Shown here piece by piece: positions 53,766 through 64,000 of a DNA stretch of 64,000 bases. The DNA comes from Linnemannia elongata. Lineage: Eukaryota > Mortierellomycota > Mortierellomycetes > Mortierellales > Mortierellaceae. Below the pieces are notes generated by a model, which did no database searches, was not told where the DNA came from, and saw nothing but the letters and a program-made list of their open reading frames with translations. The DNA is taken from positions 124,001 to 188,000 of the forward strand of contig JAXBDG010000024.1 in NCBI GenBank assembly GCA_036320915.1, read 5' to 3'. A program made the position numbers and the translations under genes. The number at the start of each line of letters is the position of its first letter. Position 1 is the stretch's first letter.

Positions 53766-55858
53766 AGTAAAGATGTGGTCGTGCGCTTTCGTTATCATAG
53801 CTGCAAACTGACATACGCCACAAATTCAATGACCTCCTCTGGAATCAACAATCATTTGGGCAAAGTCCATCGCATCACTCAAGATAGTGGCGTAAACGAT
53901 GGAAGCCTCTCCAGAGGTGGATCGTTAGATGTACTACTCCGTTCCTCCTCACAACCAAGAGCTTTTGACCCAACCAGTTTCAATGACTTGTTGGTCCGTT
54001 TCATTGTCACAACAAAGCAGTCATTATCCATTGTCAAGAGTCCAGCCTTTCAAGAACTTTTGAAACATGCTACGATGACTAATGAGCCTCAGGTCAGACT
54101 CCCTTCAGATGACACAATGGCAACAAAGGTAAAAGTGTCTGCTTATTGAATTATGTTCTAGCCCATTAAAACGCCTATATCACAACCCTACTAACCAAAT
54201 TAATTTGAATTAGATCAAGCCCAAATACTTTAAGTTGGAAGAACAAGTGATTGCAATGTTCGCTGACATGCACAAAGTGTCCTTGACGGCTGGCGGTTGG
54301 ACAAGTCCATTTCAAGACGACTTCTTGGGTGTGACGGCACACTGGATTGACAGTAATTGGACCCAGAGAGAGTTGGCGATTGGATTCGAGCCATTGCAGG
54401 GTGCCCATAGTGGTGAAAACCTTGCTGAGGCTTTGGTGACAGTTCTTGAACGACATCTCGGCGAAAAACTCCAAAGCATCACCACCGACAATGCAACTAA
54501 TATGGCCAAGATGCTGCGAGATCTTGTACAGCATCCAAAAGCAATTAACTGGTATGTTGTTCAGTGGATTATATCATAATGGAACCAATATACATAATGG
54601 GGCTTTGGTTTTTAACTTTCAACTTTTCTCATTTTAATAAAGACACTCGGAGGCAACTTATATCATGTGCCATGCCTTGGTCACATCATATATCTGGCAG
54701 TTCAAGCGATGCTAGGTCCTGGAGTTTTGAATGATCAGCCGCCTGAGAATTAAAATCTCTACCCCAATGAAGATGAGGATGAGGAGGACACCGAGACCTA
54801 ACGTCGCCAAGCTAACTCCGCCGAAGAAATTGAGGATGGGCATCATCAAAACCAGGTACAATGGATTGATCTACTTTTTTTTGGTCGTCCTTATTGAAAT
54901 TATAGAACTCTACTAATCATCTATTACTTACTTACTGTACAGATCGTCGCCACAAAGAATCCAAAATTTTGCCCGTATTTACGACATTGTGAAATGCCCA
55001 AACCTTGCGTTGATAAAGGATGTCTGCACGCAATGAAATTTGACGTTCTCCATGGTGGATTGAGCAATCGATCTCAAGGGTGCTTATCAATCCATATGAC
55101 AGAACGAGCCAACACTTGCGGCATACGCCTTGGAGGAGGATGAATGGTCTTATCTGGAAAGGCTCCGAGTTTTGCTTAGCCATTTTGTCACCATGACAAA
55201 GACCGTATCGTCTAGCGTAGGCTACCCGACTATAAACAGGGCGACGTCAGTATACAATACCATGATCGACACGCTGGAAGAGTTCATTGAGCAGGAGGCC
55301 CATCCCTCACTAAAGCAAGCCGCCAGTCATGGAATATGAAAGCTTTTGGACTATTACTCGAAAACGGATTGCACAGTAGTATATGCAGTGGCAACAGCGA
55401 TGGATCCAAGGATGGAGTTCGATAAGTGAGGCGCCAATGACTGGGACGAATATATCGAAATCGGTATGGACATGGTTAGGGATGTCTGGAATCAACATTA
55501 CAAAGTAAAGAAAGGACCAATCGAACTGGATGCCGATACAGAACGGCAGAGAAAGATGTTCGGAATTAAGAAGAAGGAAGGCGAGCTTGACGAGTACTTC
55601 CATGAAGGTGATATGCTGATCTCCTGCAAGAATGAGCCCCCCAAGTTGATTTATTGGCGGGCTTAGACGGAACGATGACCCAACTTGGTAAGGATGGCAC
55701 GCGATTATCTCGTCATACCCGTAACATCGACCCCAGCAGAGCGATGCCTCTCCCAGGCCAGGTATGCTTTGCTATCCGAAAAGAATACCCTCGTTTCCTC
55801 AAGCATTCGGCAACTGGTCATTTTGGACTCTTGGTTCAAAGAGTTACTTTGACCTTGT
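53766..55858 (+). pseudogene. hAT-family transposase pseudogene
   Basis: Remnants in order: a BED-type finger (TSSGINNHLGKVH), the core AGGWTSPFQDDFLGVTAHWID with ITTDNATNM, CLGHIIYLAVQAMLG, PTINRATSVYNTMID, a VVYAVATAMDPRMEF block, and the dimerisation domain MARDYLVIPVTSTPAERCLSQARYALLSEKN. They lie in several frames with stops, for instance the TAA at about 54752 and the TGA at 55428, so the gene is dead. A real intron may exist at about 54129-54213. Terminal repeats and the 8-bp target duplication were not found. Confidence 0.75.
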
Positions 55859-55874
55859 AGCGTATACTTTTTAT

Positions 55875-56022
55875 TCAATCGAGGTCACAGGGCCAAACAT
55901 TAACGACAATGGTAGATCTTTTGTCTTTACGCATGGGCGGCTCTACATGGCACTCTCGAGGAGTTTTCATGTACTATTGTATTATATGTACTAGGTATTA
56001 TTTTTGAAGAAAAAGAGACGTA
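55875..56022 (+). repeat. dispersed repeat copy B, left part
   Basis: Matches the left part of copy A (37578 onward). Translates to SFVFTHGRLYMALSRSF, like the end of PIF1/Helitron helicases (HGQLYVALSR). Interrupted at 56022 by a Tc1/mariner-like element. Confidence 0.65.
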
Positions 56023-56131
56023 TTGCGCGCGTCAGTTAAAAAAGTGCGTCCTTTTTTTTTTAAACGGAGTAAATTTTTTTTTATTCTGAGTGACCCTGAA
56101 AAATAAATTATCGGTATTCTTCAAAGAAGGA

Positions 56132-56405
56132 TTAGTCTCTTGAAGGGTCTCCTGCAACTCCTCCATCAAGAAACAAGGATGTTCTTTCACGTACTCGCGA
56201 ACAAACCCCAGGACCTCCGAAGGCCAACGGGATAGGCGACACCGGGACCGAGTATCGGAAACACGTCCTGTTTTGTTGAAAATAGTGGTCTACTTTCTGA
56301 CAGACGAAGTTGAGACAGCAAGTAGGGTGGATACATCCTCGAGTGATACGCTTTGAATCCCGTAGAGAGCAATTGCCCTCCACCGAAGATCCTCTGATAT
56401 GACCA
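56132..56405 (-). pseudogene. Tc1/IS630-type transposase N-terminal remnant
   Basis: Begins MVISEDLRWRAIALYGI and shows a helix-turn-helix (SVSLEDVSTLLAVSTSSVRK). The codon after VRK is TAG where the family has Trp. Past it the frame continues (LSRWPSEVLGFVREYVKEHP) for about 60 residues and ends without any DDE catalytic region. The element must depend on a full-length relative elsewhere. Confidence 0.75.
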
Positions 56406-56531
56406 TGAATTGTGAGATGAAAAAGAGAGGGAGACAAATAAGGACGAGGACAATGAAGAGAAGAAAAAGAAAATAAATTGATGAAAAAAAGAACAAGTGA
56501 TGTTGTGTTAGAATAGACAAAAAAACTTTTA

Positions 56532-56683
56532 TTGTGCCTTTCAACCAAAATGATGTAAAAAATTACCCACTAATCCAGCTGTGAGCAGGGTTTGCATGGG
56601 TGTAGAACAAAAATATTGTCCTGAATAGCTGGCTAATTGAGGTTTAGTGACCAAAAAAAAAACTTTATATGTGAAATGGCCAA
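56532..56683 (+). mobile_element. MITE copy 4, nested in a Tc1/mariner-like element
   Basis: 152 bp with TA at 56530-56531 and 56684-56685. Lies inside the element 56023-56924, upstream of its minus-strand transposase remnant. Confidence 0.85.
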
Positions 56684-56924
56684 TAACTACCATGTTTTTG
56701 CGCAAAACTTATGCGCAAAAACGTGGGTGATAAAAAAAAAAGTCTTTCATCGAAGAAGAATAGTTTTGTTTTCCGTGGATTGTGTTTTATCCTGAGTACG
56801 CTCATGGTAGCTCAATATATGGTAGAGGTTCCAGTGAAAAAAAAAAAAAATGTTTAATCCCTCCGAATAAAAAATTAATCGGAGATATTTTATTTCCGTG
56901 CGCACTTTTAGGTGAAGCGCGCAA

Positions 56925-57131
56925 TAATTAATGATGATCACTTATATCATGTTGGCCGGCGAATATAGTTTTTTTACTGCCTTATTTTGAGAAAAGACGG
57001 AGCGTGCAAGAAAGGATGCAAAGGGTCCAAAGACAGGTAAGTAAACATGTTGTTACAAACTGGAGAACATAATAGGGTAAGAGGAAATCTAATTTTCTTC
57101 CGAGAAAGATAGCTAGAAAACACCAACATGG
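56925..57131 (+). repeat. dispersed repeat copy B, right part
   Basis: Continues the match to copy A (ATTAAT, GCCTTATTTTGAGAAAAGACGGAG, to about 57131) after the Tc1-like element. Confidence 0.75.
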
Positions 57132-57698
57132 ATACTCGACGGCCCTATTGGTGGTTATTACACTATTGCATATTATCACAAAGGGGATGCTTTCAATGCT
57201 TATTCAGATTTTCGTTTGTCGCGATTTTTTTGTTAAAGTGCGTGATTAGACACCTCTATCGCTTTCTCCTCTCCCGCCATGTTTGCTCATCTACAGGGAC
57301 ATTCCGAGACCCCCACATATTCGTGCAACAATCGGTGAGGGCTGATGTAGACTCTCCTTTAGGCAACGTTGGTTAAATTATGAACAGTGTCCGTCACGAT
57401 ATACCAACTTTGACATCTTCAATTGCTTCCTTAGTCACAGTAACCGCTTTAGTCGTCTGGTGCATTATCACACTTGCTCACCTGCCTTCACATAACGACA
57501 CCCACGCGTACTTCCGCCTTATTACTGTTGAAACCACTCATGCGTCTGACTGCCCATTATGTATGACTCACTCCGTCACTTTGGCTTGGTCCAAATTGTC
57601 TATCATATTCTGCGTACTCACTCGCCCTTTCTCTCCCTGTCTTAAGGATACCTCATCCGCACTCTTGACCACCCATACACCCCACCATCCGCACATTA

Positions 57699-57732
<34 letters not shown>

Positions 57733-58638
57733 TCTCTCTCTCTCTCTCTCTCTATCAACAACCCGTACAGCACTCCACGAAACCTTACAGACCAAAGCAC
57801 CTTCGTCCATCAGCCTGAGAACCTTCCTGCTGGTATAATTACTTGGTCGCCTAATAATACGCGAGCTGCCTGTACAGTAATTCATTCTCCCAAGAATTGA
57901 GAAAATAGTTAGTTAAAGGAAAATAAACAAATTACCAGAGAAAGTGGGTATATTGCACTAAGGGGAGATGAACGCAAGAACGATAGGTGATAAGCAAGAG
58001 TAGGAATAGTGTCGGAATGTGACAACTGAGTTGCTAGAGAGAGGGAAGGGGAGAAACTTTAAAGTGAGAGAAAAAGAATACGTGTGACGAAGGCCTAGGG
58101 AGGACGAGTGGTTGCGTGTGGTTGCGTCTGCTTGCGAGAGAAAGTAGAGGTGAGAAGTGACGGCAAGAAAAAAAGAAAGAGAGGAAGAGTGAAGGAGAGG
58201 AAGAGACGGATGCCCCTCCATCCTTACGATTTCAGCCCAGAGACGGAAATAATTATGAGCCCTCCGGGCTAAGCTGGTCACAGAGACGGAAATGGTCATC
58301 AACCCTCTGGGCTAAGCTGGCCACAGAGACAACAACAAAGGAGGACTAAATTTTAATCGCGGACCCCAGCCCAGTAAGCCTTCCTGTAAGCCCCAGGGAC
58401 ATCAAAATGAGTCGGAAGTAAGGCTAACCTGGAAACTTTGATTTTTATAACTATAGATTCGCAGATAATATACAAGTCGGTCCATGAATGACTGAACAGC
58501 GCTCCCTACAGATAAAAAGGGAGTAGCCTGCTCCCCAAAGATATTACATCTCCATCCATTCTCTTCACTTTCGCCTTTTACGGTCCTTCCACTCCAATTT
58601 GTCTCCTGGGAGCAATAAACACACAGCGCTTAGTTGCC
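57132..58638. other. gene-poor region with CA/CT microsatellite
   Basis: A (CA)n run at 57710-57732 followed by (CT)n to about 57753. A 152-codon plus-strand frame at 57380-57838 has no motif. A 42-bp segment (GAGACGGAAAT...AAGCTGG) is repeated in tandem at about 58233-58325. ATAAAAAGG at about 58512 may be the TATA element of the next gene. Confidence 0.45.
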
Positions 58639-60162
58639 ATGCCCAGTACCAACGCCAAGTGCGGCGAATCCTTCGACACCCTGATCGTTGGCGGCGGCTC
58701 GGCCGGAGCCGTTCTTGCCACCCGTCTCACCGAGGCCCCCACTCGCAAGGTCCTCCTGCTTGAGGCGGGTCCGTCATACGCCCCGGACGCCTACCCGGCC
58801 GAGATCACCGATAGCAGCCTCCTCGGGGGGTACACCGACCACGACTGGGGATTCCAGTCGGAACCAGGCTATATCGGCCACCCCATCGCAGCCTACCGCG
58901 GCAAGGTCCTCGGCGGCTGCTCTGCAGTTAACGGTTCGGTCGCTGTACGTACCCTCGCCTCTGATCTGGACCGCTGGGCCGAACAAGGACTCCAGGGCTG
59001 GTCGCACGACGACTTGCTGCCCAGCTTCAAGAAGCTTGAGTCCACTGACGCGGGCGACAATAAACTGCACGGCCGTACGGGTCCGCTGCCTATCATCCAG
59101 CTCGGCCTCGATGATATCAGCCCCATGCAGCGCGCCTTCGTGGACGCCGCACTCGCCAGCGGCATCCGCGCCACTAACGATTTCAATGGAACCAACCCTG
59201 AGGGTGTGGGTCCCTATCCCATGAATGTGCGCGACGGCGTACGAGTCAATACGGGCATGGCGTATCTGACGGCGGACGTCAGGTCCCGAACGAACCTCAC
59301 CATCCGCGGCGGTGTGCTGGTCGACCGGGTGCTCTTCGAAGGTGGGCGGGCCATCGGCGTTCTGATCTCGGACGGCACCGAACTGCGAGCCCGCGAAGTG
59401 ATCCTGAGCGCCGGGGCATACTGCAGCGCGGCCATCCTGCTGCGTTCGGGTATTGGCCCTGCTGACGACCTGGAGGCCTTGGACATTCCGGTAGTCGCGG
59501 ACCTGCCGGTGGGACTGCGGCTCCAGGACCACCCCATCTACTACAACGCGTACGCCGCCGATCCAGAGTGCATCGGCGCGCAGACTCCAGTCATCGGGGC
59601 TAAGGTCTGGACGGCCAGCTCGGAAGCGACCGAGGGCGAACTCGACCTGCACATCACCGCCACCCACCTCTTCGACCACTCCACCAGCCCAACGGGTGTC
59701 GGTTTTGTGCTCGCCGTGGCGCTGGTGCGCCCACAGTCGCGGGGCACGCTGACCCTGGTTAGCCGCGATCCCGAGACCGCGCCGCGGATCGATCTCAACT
59801 TCCTCGCAGACCCCGGTGATCGGCGCCGGCTGCTCAACGGTGTGAAGCTGGCCCGCCGCCTTGGCGCAATCAAACCCCTTGCGTCCCTCATTGAGCGGGA
59901 GCTCAACCCAGGTCTTGACACCATCGACGACGCCGCGATCGAAGCTAGCATGCTGGACACCATCGACACGTACCACCACCCTACCTCAACCGCACCAATG
60001 GGCGCGGACGACAATCGAATGGCCGTTACCGACTGGCTCGGCGCGGTGCGCGGCGTCACGGGGCTGCGAGTCGTGGATGCCTCCATCTTCCCGGACGTGC
60101 CATCGGCCGCCACCAACCTCACCGTGATCGCAGCCGCCGAGCATATCGCTGTCCGCATCTGA
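58639..60162 (+). CDS. GMC-family FAD-dependent oxidoreductase, GC-rich, bacterial-like
   Basis: 507 residues, no intron. GMC enzymes oxidise alcohols, sugars or choline with FAD. The dinucleotide fold is VGGGSAGAVLATRL (residues 17-30) with VLLLEAG after it; the GMC signature GKVLGGCSAVNGSVAVR is near 93-109. The second signature is around 59419 (SAGAYCSAAILLRSGIGP). The active-site His is in YHHPTSTAPMG (about 452-462) and the terminal block is VDASIFPDVPSAATNLT. There is no signal peptide. The gene is visibly richer in G+C than its surroundings, and the protein style recalls actinobacterial GMC enzymes, so horizontal transfer is likely (inference). The long minus-strand frame across it is a shadow of the GC-rich third positions. 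Substrate unknown. Confidence 0.9.
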   Translation: MPSTNAKCGESFDTLIVGGGSAGAVLATRLTEAPTRKVLLLEAGPSYAPDAYPAEITDSSLLGGYTDHDWGFQSEPGYIGHPIAAYRGKVLGGCSAVNGSVAVRTLASDLDRWAEQGLQGWSHDDLLPSFKKLESTDAGDNKLHGRTGPLPIIQLGLDDISPMQRAFVDAALASGIRATNDFNGTNPEGVGPYPMNVRDGVRVNTGMAYLTADVRSRTNLTIRGGVLVDRVLFEGGRAIGVLISDGTELRAREVILSAGAYCSAAILLRSGIGPADDLEALDIPVVADLPVGLRLQDHPIYYNAYAADPECIGAQTPVIGAKVWTASSEATEGELDLHITATHLFDHSTSPTGVGFVLAVALVRPQSRGTLTLVSRDPETAPRIDLNFLADPGDRRRLLNGVKLARRLGAIKPLASLIERELNPGLDTIDDAAIEASMLDTIDTYHHPTSTAPMGADDNRMAVTDWLGAVRGVTGLRVVDASIFPDVPSAATNLTVIAAAEHIAVRI

Positions 60163-61034
60163 AACCATCTCAGCATCCCGTACGCACTGAAAATTAGGGA
60201 AATCCAATGATTCAAGATTTTGAGAGAGCATTTTGCGTTTCAGTAAACCTGCGAAAAATATATTGGCCTTGTGTTATTTGATATTTCCCTCCTTTGCATT
60301 GTTTTCCTTTGTCTGTTTGTCTTACCTAATGGTCCATGTTAGTCTCGTTTCCATCCCTTCCCTTTCTATACCTTGGAATCCTTTCTAACATGTTCCCACA
60401 AGGAAGGGATGCGAGCAAGATTAGCACAACAGACACTAGGCATTTATTTAAAAGCTATTTTTTGGGGCTACAAACTGTGCAAGTATGATGAGGATTCGAC
60501 AAAAACTCAAGGAGATATTAGCAGAAAGATGCGATTTCCCAAATGTGAGCCGCTCCTTACCCTGAAAAACGCATAATACTGTACAGGAATATCCGAGAGA
60601 GCGAAGCAGAGCATAGGCCTGTCGAGAAAATCAAGATAATGTTGAATGCTACGAGAGTGACCAATGGAAGCAGACAGCGGCAGTACTACCTTCCCTCAAC
60701 TAATGAGATTGCTGTCCTAATGCCAAGATGACACAGCTATCGAACCCAGGGACTTTAATATCCAAGGCAGGCATGGGTAAGTGGAGAGTATCGACGTAGC
60801 TCAGGCTGCGTACGATCCATTGCAATACACACTTTGGCATCCTCGGGGCGAAGATGACTGGAAAAACAATGCGTATCGCTTGGTACCTCAAAACCAAGGT
60901 CCGCAAGCATTTCCATTGCAAGACGACGCGGTCGATCCTTGAGAAGCGGTTAATCCAGGAGAAGCCGTCAATCCTGAACGAGGAGTCAATGGAGCAGAGG
61001 ATCAACCAGTCGGTGATGAAGAACCACAAAGGTC
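60163..61034. other. spacer
   Basis: No gene recognised. Short frames at 60373-60576 and 60854-61090 have no motif; the second runs into the minisatellite. Confidence 0.4.
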
Positions 61035-61792
61035 ATGCTTCAGGCGAGAGAGGTGATGCTCCTGGTGAGACAGATGATGATCCTGATTAGAGAGGTAATG
61101 CTCCTGGTGAGAAATGTGATGCTCCTGATTAGAGAGGTGATGCTCCTGGTGAGAAAGGTGATGCTCCTGGTGAGAAAAGGTGATGCTCCTGGTGAGAAAG
61201 GTGATGCTCCTGGTGAGAAGGGTGATGCTCCTGATTAGAGAGGTGATGCTCCTGGTGAGAAAGGTGATGCTCCTGGTGAGAGAGGTGATGCTCCTGGTGG
61301 GAGAGGGGATGCTCCTGGTGAGAAAGGTGATGCTCCTGGTGAGAGAGGTGATGCTCCTGGTGAGAAAAGGTGATGCTTCTGATTAGAGAGGTGATGCTCC
61401 TGGTGAGAAAGGTGATGCTCCTGGTGAGAAAAGGTGATGCTCCTGGTGAGAAAGGTGATGCTCCTGGTGAGAGAGGTGATGCTCCTGGTGGGAGAGGGGA
61501 TGCTCCTGGTGAGAAAAGGTGATGCTCCTGATTAGAGAGGTGATGCTCCTGGTGGGAGAGGGGATGCTCCTGGTGAGAGAGGTGATGCTCCTGGTGGGAG
61601 AGGGGATGCTCCTGGTGAGAAAAGGTGATGCTCCTGATTAGAGAGGTGATGCTCCTGGTGAGAAAGGGGATGCTCCTGGTGAGAAAGGGGATGCTCCTGG
61701 TGAGAAAGGGGATGCTCCTGGTGAGAAAGGGGATGCTCCTGGTGAGAAAGGGGATGCTCCTGGTGAGAAGGGTGATGCTCCTAGTGAGAGAT

Positions 61793-61793
<1 letters not shown>
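61035..61793. repeat. 21-bp minisatellite, more than 30 copies
   Basis: Unit GGTGATGCTCCTGGTGAGAAA with variants (GAGAGA, GGGAGAGG, GATTAGAGA). One frame reads GDAPGEK repeatedly, others VMLLVRK or the minus-strand HHLSHQE and FSPGASP, but irregular 20- and 22-bp units break every frame. Higher-order blocks recur. Not CRISPR: there are no unique spacers. Confidence 0.92.

Positions 61794-61794
<1 letters not shown>

Positions 61795-61833
<39 letters not shown>
61795..61833. repeat. poly(T) tract
   Basis: About 39 T directly after the minisatellite. Confidence 0.9.
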
Positions 61834-62111
61834 CGTAAACACACACACCCACAGTTGCTCGGGGACGTTTTTTAGAATAGTTTTTTTTGCAATAATTCAC
61901 CTCCGCCATCTTTCTCTCTTTTGCCACCGTTCCCACACTGTTTTTTACATTGCCTTTGTCACCGCTCATATACAAGCTTTTTGCATCACCTTCGCTTCCA
62001 CTCCCACGAGCTTCTTTGCAACGCCTTTGCCAACAACCCCTCTTGTCAGTTCAGCATCACCCTTATTCGTCAGTCCTAACACGCCTGCTACATTCATTGC
62101 TACTTTTCATG

Positions 62112-63779
62112 ATGGCCGATCAATCCTGGGCTTGTTCCATGTGTACACCAACACGAACCTTTGAGTCGTCTGATCAGCTTCGAACTCATGCTTTGAACTA
62201 TCATGCGTCCTCTTTCACCGTCACCATCCACCCGAAGGCTGGTTCATCGGAACAGGTTACTGTCACGCAGAAGGAAGGTGCTTACCATTGTCCTTTCTGC
62301 CGGGAAACATTCAAGACCAAAGGAGGATGCCGCAAACATCTGATCAACTCGACCTGTGCCACCGAAGAGCAAGACAACGACGATCCTGGCCAACAACCAC
62401 CAGTCATTGCTATGCCCAGTGAACAGTGTCTTCCAGTCCCAAACACGATCGATTCAACATCTCTTATACGAGAGTACAACGATGCGATCTTGTACAGCTG
62501 CAATCAAACACATGTCTCTGACGCGGAGAAACAACGGACATTGGCCATTGTCGATGCACTGGGATTAACACCTTTCGCCATCAAGGATTCTGACGGAGCT
62601 GAACAAAATGGTCTGGCGCATACCTCGGTCGTTGCCAAGCTCTCCACTGGCCAAAGTCAAGTCGCTCCAAACATGCCATCACCCAAAAAAAGGAAGCATA
62701 CCCGTGACGATACCTGTCCCAATTGCACTCCAACTCAGGCACCTGGATTAGAGTATGTGCTGTCGGCCTCGCCCTATGCAGCATCGATCCAAAGGCGAAA
62801 GTACTTCGAAATCGACAATGGCGTATGCGAGCTCCTCAACTGAGACTGGGAATTTTCTCCCCACCTCCGCTTTGCCTGCTCAAAGATCCTTGCTGGATGC
62901 CTCCTCCTCAACAACCAGAACGGCCAGGTCATCATAGTCAACACGGTTGAGACTTACGGCCGGACAAAACTAGTTGATGCCCATCGAGAGCCCTTCGTAG
63001 TACGCAAGGGTCAACCTGTGGCAAACTCTCTACCGCCGTCGATCAAAACGCCATACAAGAATGTATGGCCCACGACTGTTCCAGCACAGGACGGAGAACG
63101 ACTGATCATTGGCACATTGTCATTTGATGCTCTCATTACTTCCTCGCTTCGTTTGGACACAAGGATGAGCGCTTCTGTCGGTTGCTCCACGCCTTCATTT
63201 CTACTTTCCAGCACGAGCCACTCATTGGCAACTAGGATATACCTGGACCAGGAATCATTGGACGACGGTCTCCGGCTTGCCCATGGAAAAGACACATGGT
63301 GCGTCTCGAGCAGTAACATCATGTGGCAGCTGCGGCAAACGAAAACAAAGTTCCACGATCCTTCTACCTACTACCTTTGTCGTTCCAGCAGTCCATTTGC
63401 CAACAAGCACCCTTGCCAGCCATTCACAATCTTCACCTTGCTGGCGTATGATCAATCTCACAGCGGCGACGGAGTGGTATTATCGCGTCTCTTTCACACT
63501 ATCGCCAGCCGAGTCATCCAAGATGCGAGAGAAGCCGTGATCGACAGACAGATGGTCGAGGATCTTCGGGACCGATGCACTGATCAGACCAATGCGTCCA
63601 AGGGGCTGGACTTGATACTTGAACTTTTTTCTGGCACTCAAACCACTATCAAAATCCTTGGCAACCTACATCTCAACAATGCCCTGCAGACTCTGGCACC
63701 TCTCATATCCACATATATCTCAAAAGCCAATGCCTCCGTTGTGGCGTTTGTTGAGAAAGAGATCGCGCCAACACGTTAA
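62112..63779 (+). CDS. C2H2 zinc-finger protein of unknown function, interrupted by TGA or a short intron
   Basis: The ATG at 62112 begins MADQSWACSMCTPTRTF. First finger CSMC...HALNYH (about residues 8-31); second, C2HC type, CPFCRETFKTKGGCRKHLINSTC (about 60-82). A basic stretch KKRKHTRDD may be a nuclear signal. The frame reaches TGA at 62841-62843, then stays open in the same frame to the stop at 63777-63779. A GT-AG intron at 62823-62885 (63 nt, pyrimidine-rich end) would remove the TGA and keep the frame, giving about 534 residues. The C-terminal half is helical-looking without a domain I recognise. Zinc fingers plus this layout recall transposon-associated or regulatory proteins; no more can be said. 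Confidence 0.6.
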
Positions 63780-64000
63780 TATATTTACATTCGGCATGAG
63801 CTTCGTACTCCACAATAATTAAATATCCTCTTCGTTATCCAGTCTTGCCTGCTTCAATCACTGTACTTTCAGCTACGATGTCTAGAATAAACCCGGAGTC
63901 ATGGCTTGCAAGAGATGTTGGAAATTATGTGCGGCATCTGGTCATGATGCAGTGAGGTTCCTGTTTCCAGTGATGTGTTGACAAAGCGAGGTTGGTAAAG
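63780..64000. other. 3' flank to the window end
   Basis: No gene seen. Confidence 0.5.

Larger units (their letters stand above)
56023..56924 (-). mobile_element. Tc1/mariner-like non-autonomous element
   Basis: 902 bp. Ends are inverted: TTGCGCGCGTCAGTTAAAA on the left against the reverse complement of TTTTAGGTGAAGCGCGCAA on the right. TA lies on both sides (56021-56022, 56925-56926). Copy A of the surrounding repeat lacks the element, confirming both borders. Holds a transposase N-terminus only, and a MITE. Confidence 0.85.

Noticed and set aside
57380..57838. 152-codon frame including the CA/CT microsatellite
   Set aside because: The C-terminal half is the microsatellite; the N-terminal half has one hydrophobic stretch but no family resemblance.
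58774..59979. Minus-strand frame of 401 codons over the GMC gene
   Set aside because: Stops are rare because of the high G+C third positions; there is no recognisable motif, while the plus strand has the full GMC signature set.
61035..61793. CRISPR array
   Set aside because: Units are contiguous 20-22-bp tandem repeats with no unique spacers, in a eukaryotic context.

Overview
The window looks like nuclear DNA of an early-diverging fungus, most likely a Mortierella-like member of Mucoromycota. The basis is small GT-AG introns of about 90-107 nt, a Fab1-type lipid kinase, F-box/leucine-rich and Sel1-repeat protein families, and a dense, layered set of eukaryotic transposons. The organism name is inference; intron structure and gene content are read from the sequence.

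Layout. 1-12.7 kb is mostly host genes: the 3' part of a Fab1/PIKfyve kinase gene, two related F-box-like genes flanking a small actinobacterial-type arsenate reductase gene, a third F-box gene with a one-base frame break, and a minus-strand three-exon metallophosphoesterase gene. 12.7-18.1 kb is an intact two-ORF LINE retrotransposon with a perfect 14-bp target-site duplication. 18.1-21.1 kb holds a decayed antisense 28S rRNA fragment and GTTGTCC-type tandem repeats. 21.1-29.2 kb is a nested insertion: a 5'-truncated LINE whose poly(A) tail was entered by a 7.35-kb Mutator-like (MULE) DNA transposon. The MULE carries one spliced gene that appears to join a Ulp1-type SUMO protease, a DNA-binding domain, a MULE transposase, a SWIM finger and a zinc knuckle. 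29.2-30.2 kb has two small secreted protein genes, the second split by a MITE. 30.5-36 kb is a tandem duplication in which 28S rRNA scraps, a promoter and an F-box/LRR gene repeat as a unit.

36-44 kb contains a divergent secretory Hsp70-like gene and a membrane protein with a 3CxxC zinc finger, separated by long gene-poor stretches. 45.2-48.5 kb has a decayed piggyBac transposase followed directly by a decayed Fanzor gene (eukaryotic TnpB homologue) that still shows the RuvC and zinc-finger motifs. 48.9-51.7 kb is a long Sel1-repeat gene. 52.4-57.1 kb is a transposon graveyard: a LINE fragment, a hAT pseudogene, a repeat that may be a Helitron helicase end split by a Tc1/mariner element, and a MITE inside that element. 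58.6-60.2 kb is a GC-rich intronless GMC oxidoreductase gene of bacterial character. 61-61.8 kb is a 21-bp minisatellite, and 62.1-63.8 kb is a C2H2 zinc-finger gene of unknown function with either a 63-nt intron or an in-frame stop.

Most exciting: the protease-transposase MULE with its readable insertion history, the Fanzor locus, and the MITE that splits a cysteine-rich secreted protein gene and might act as a new intron.
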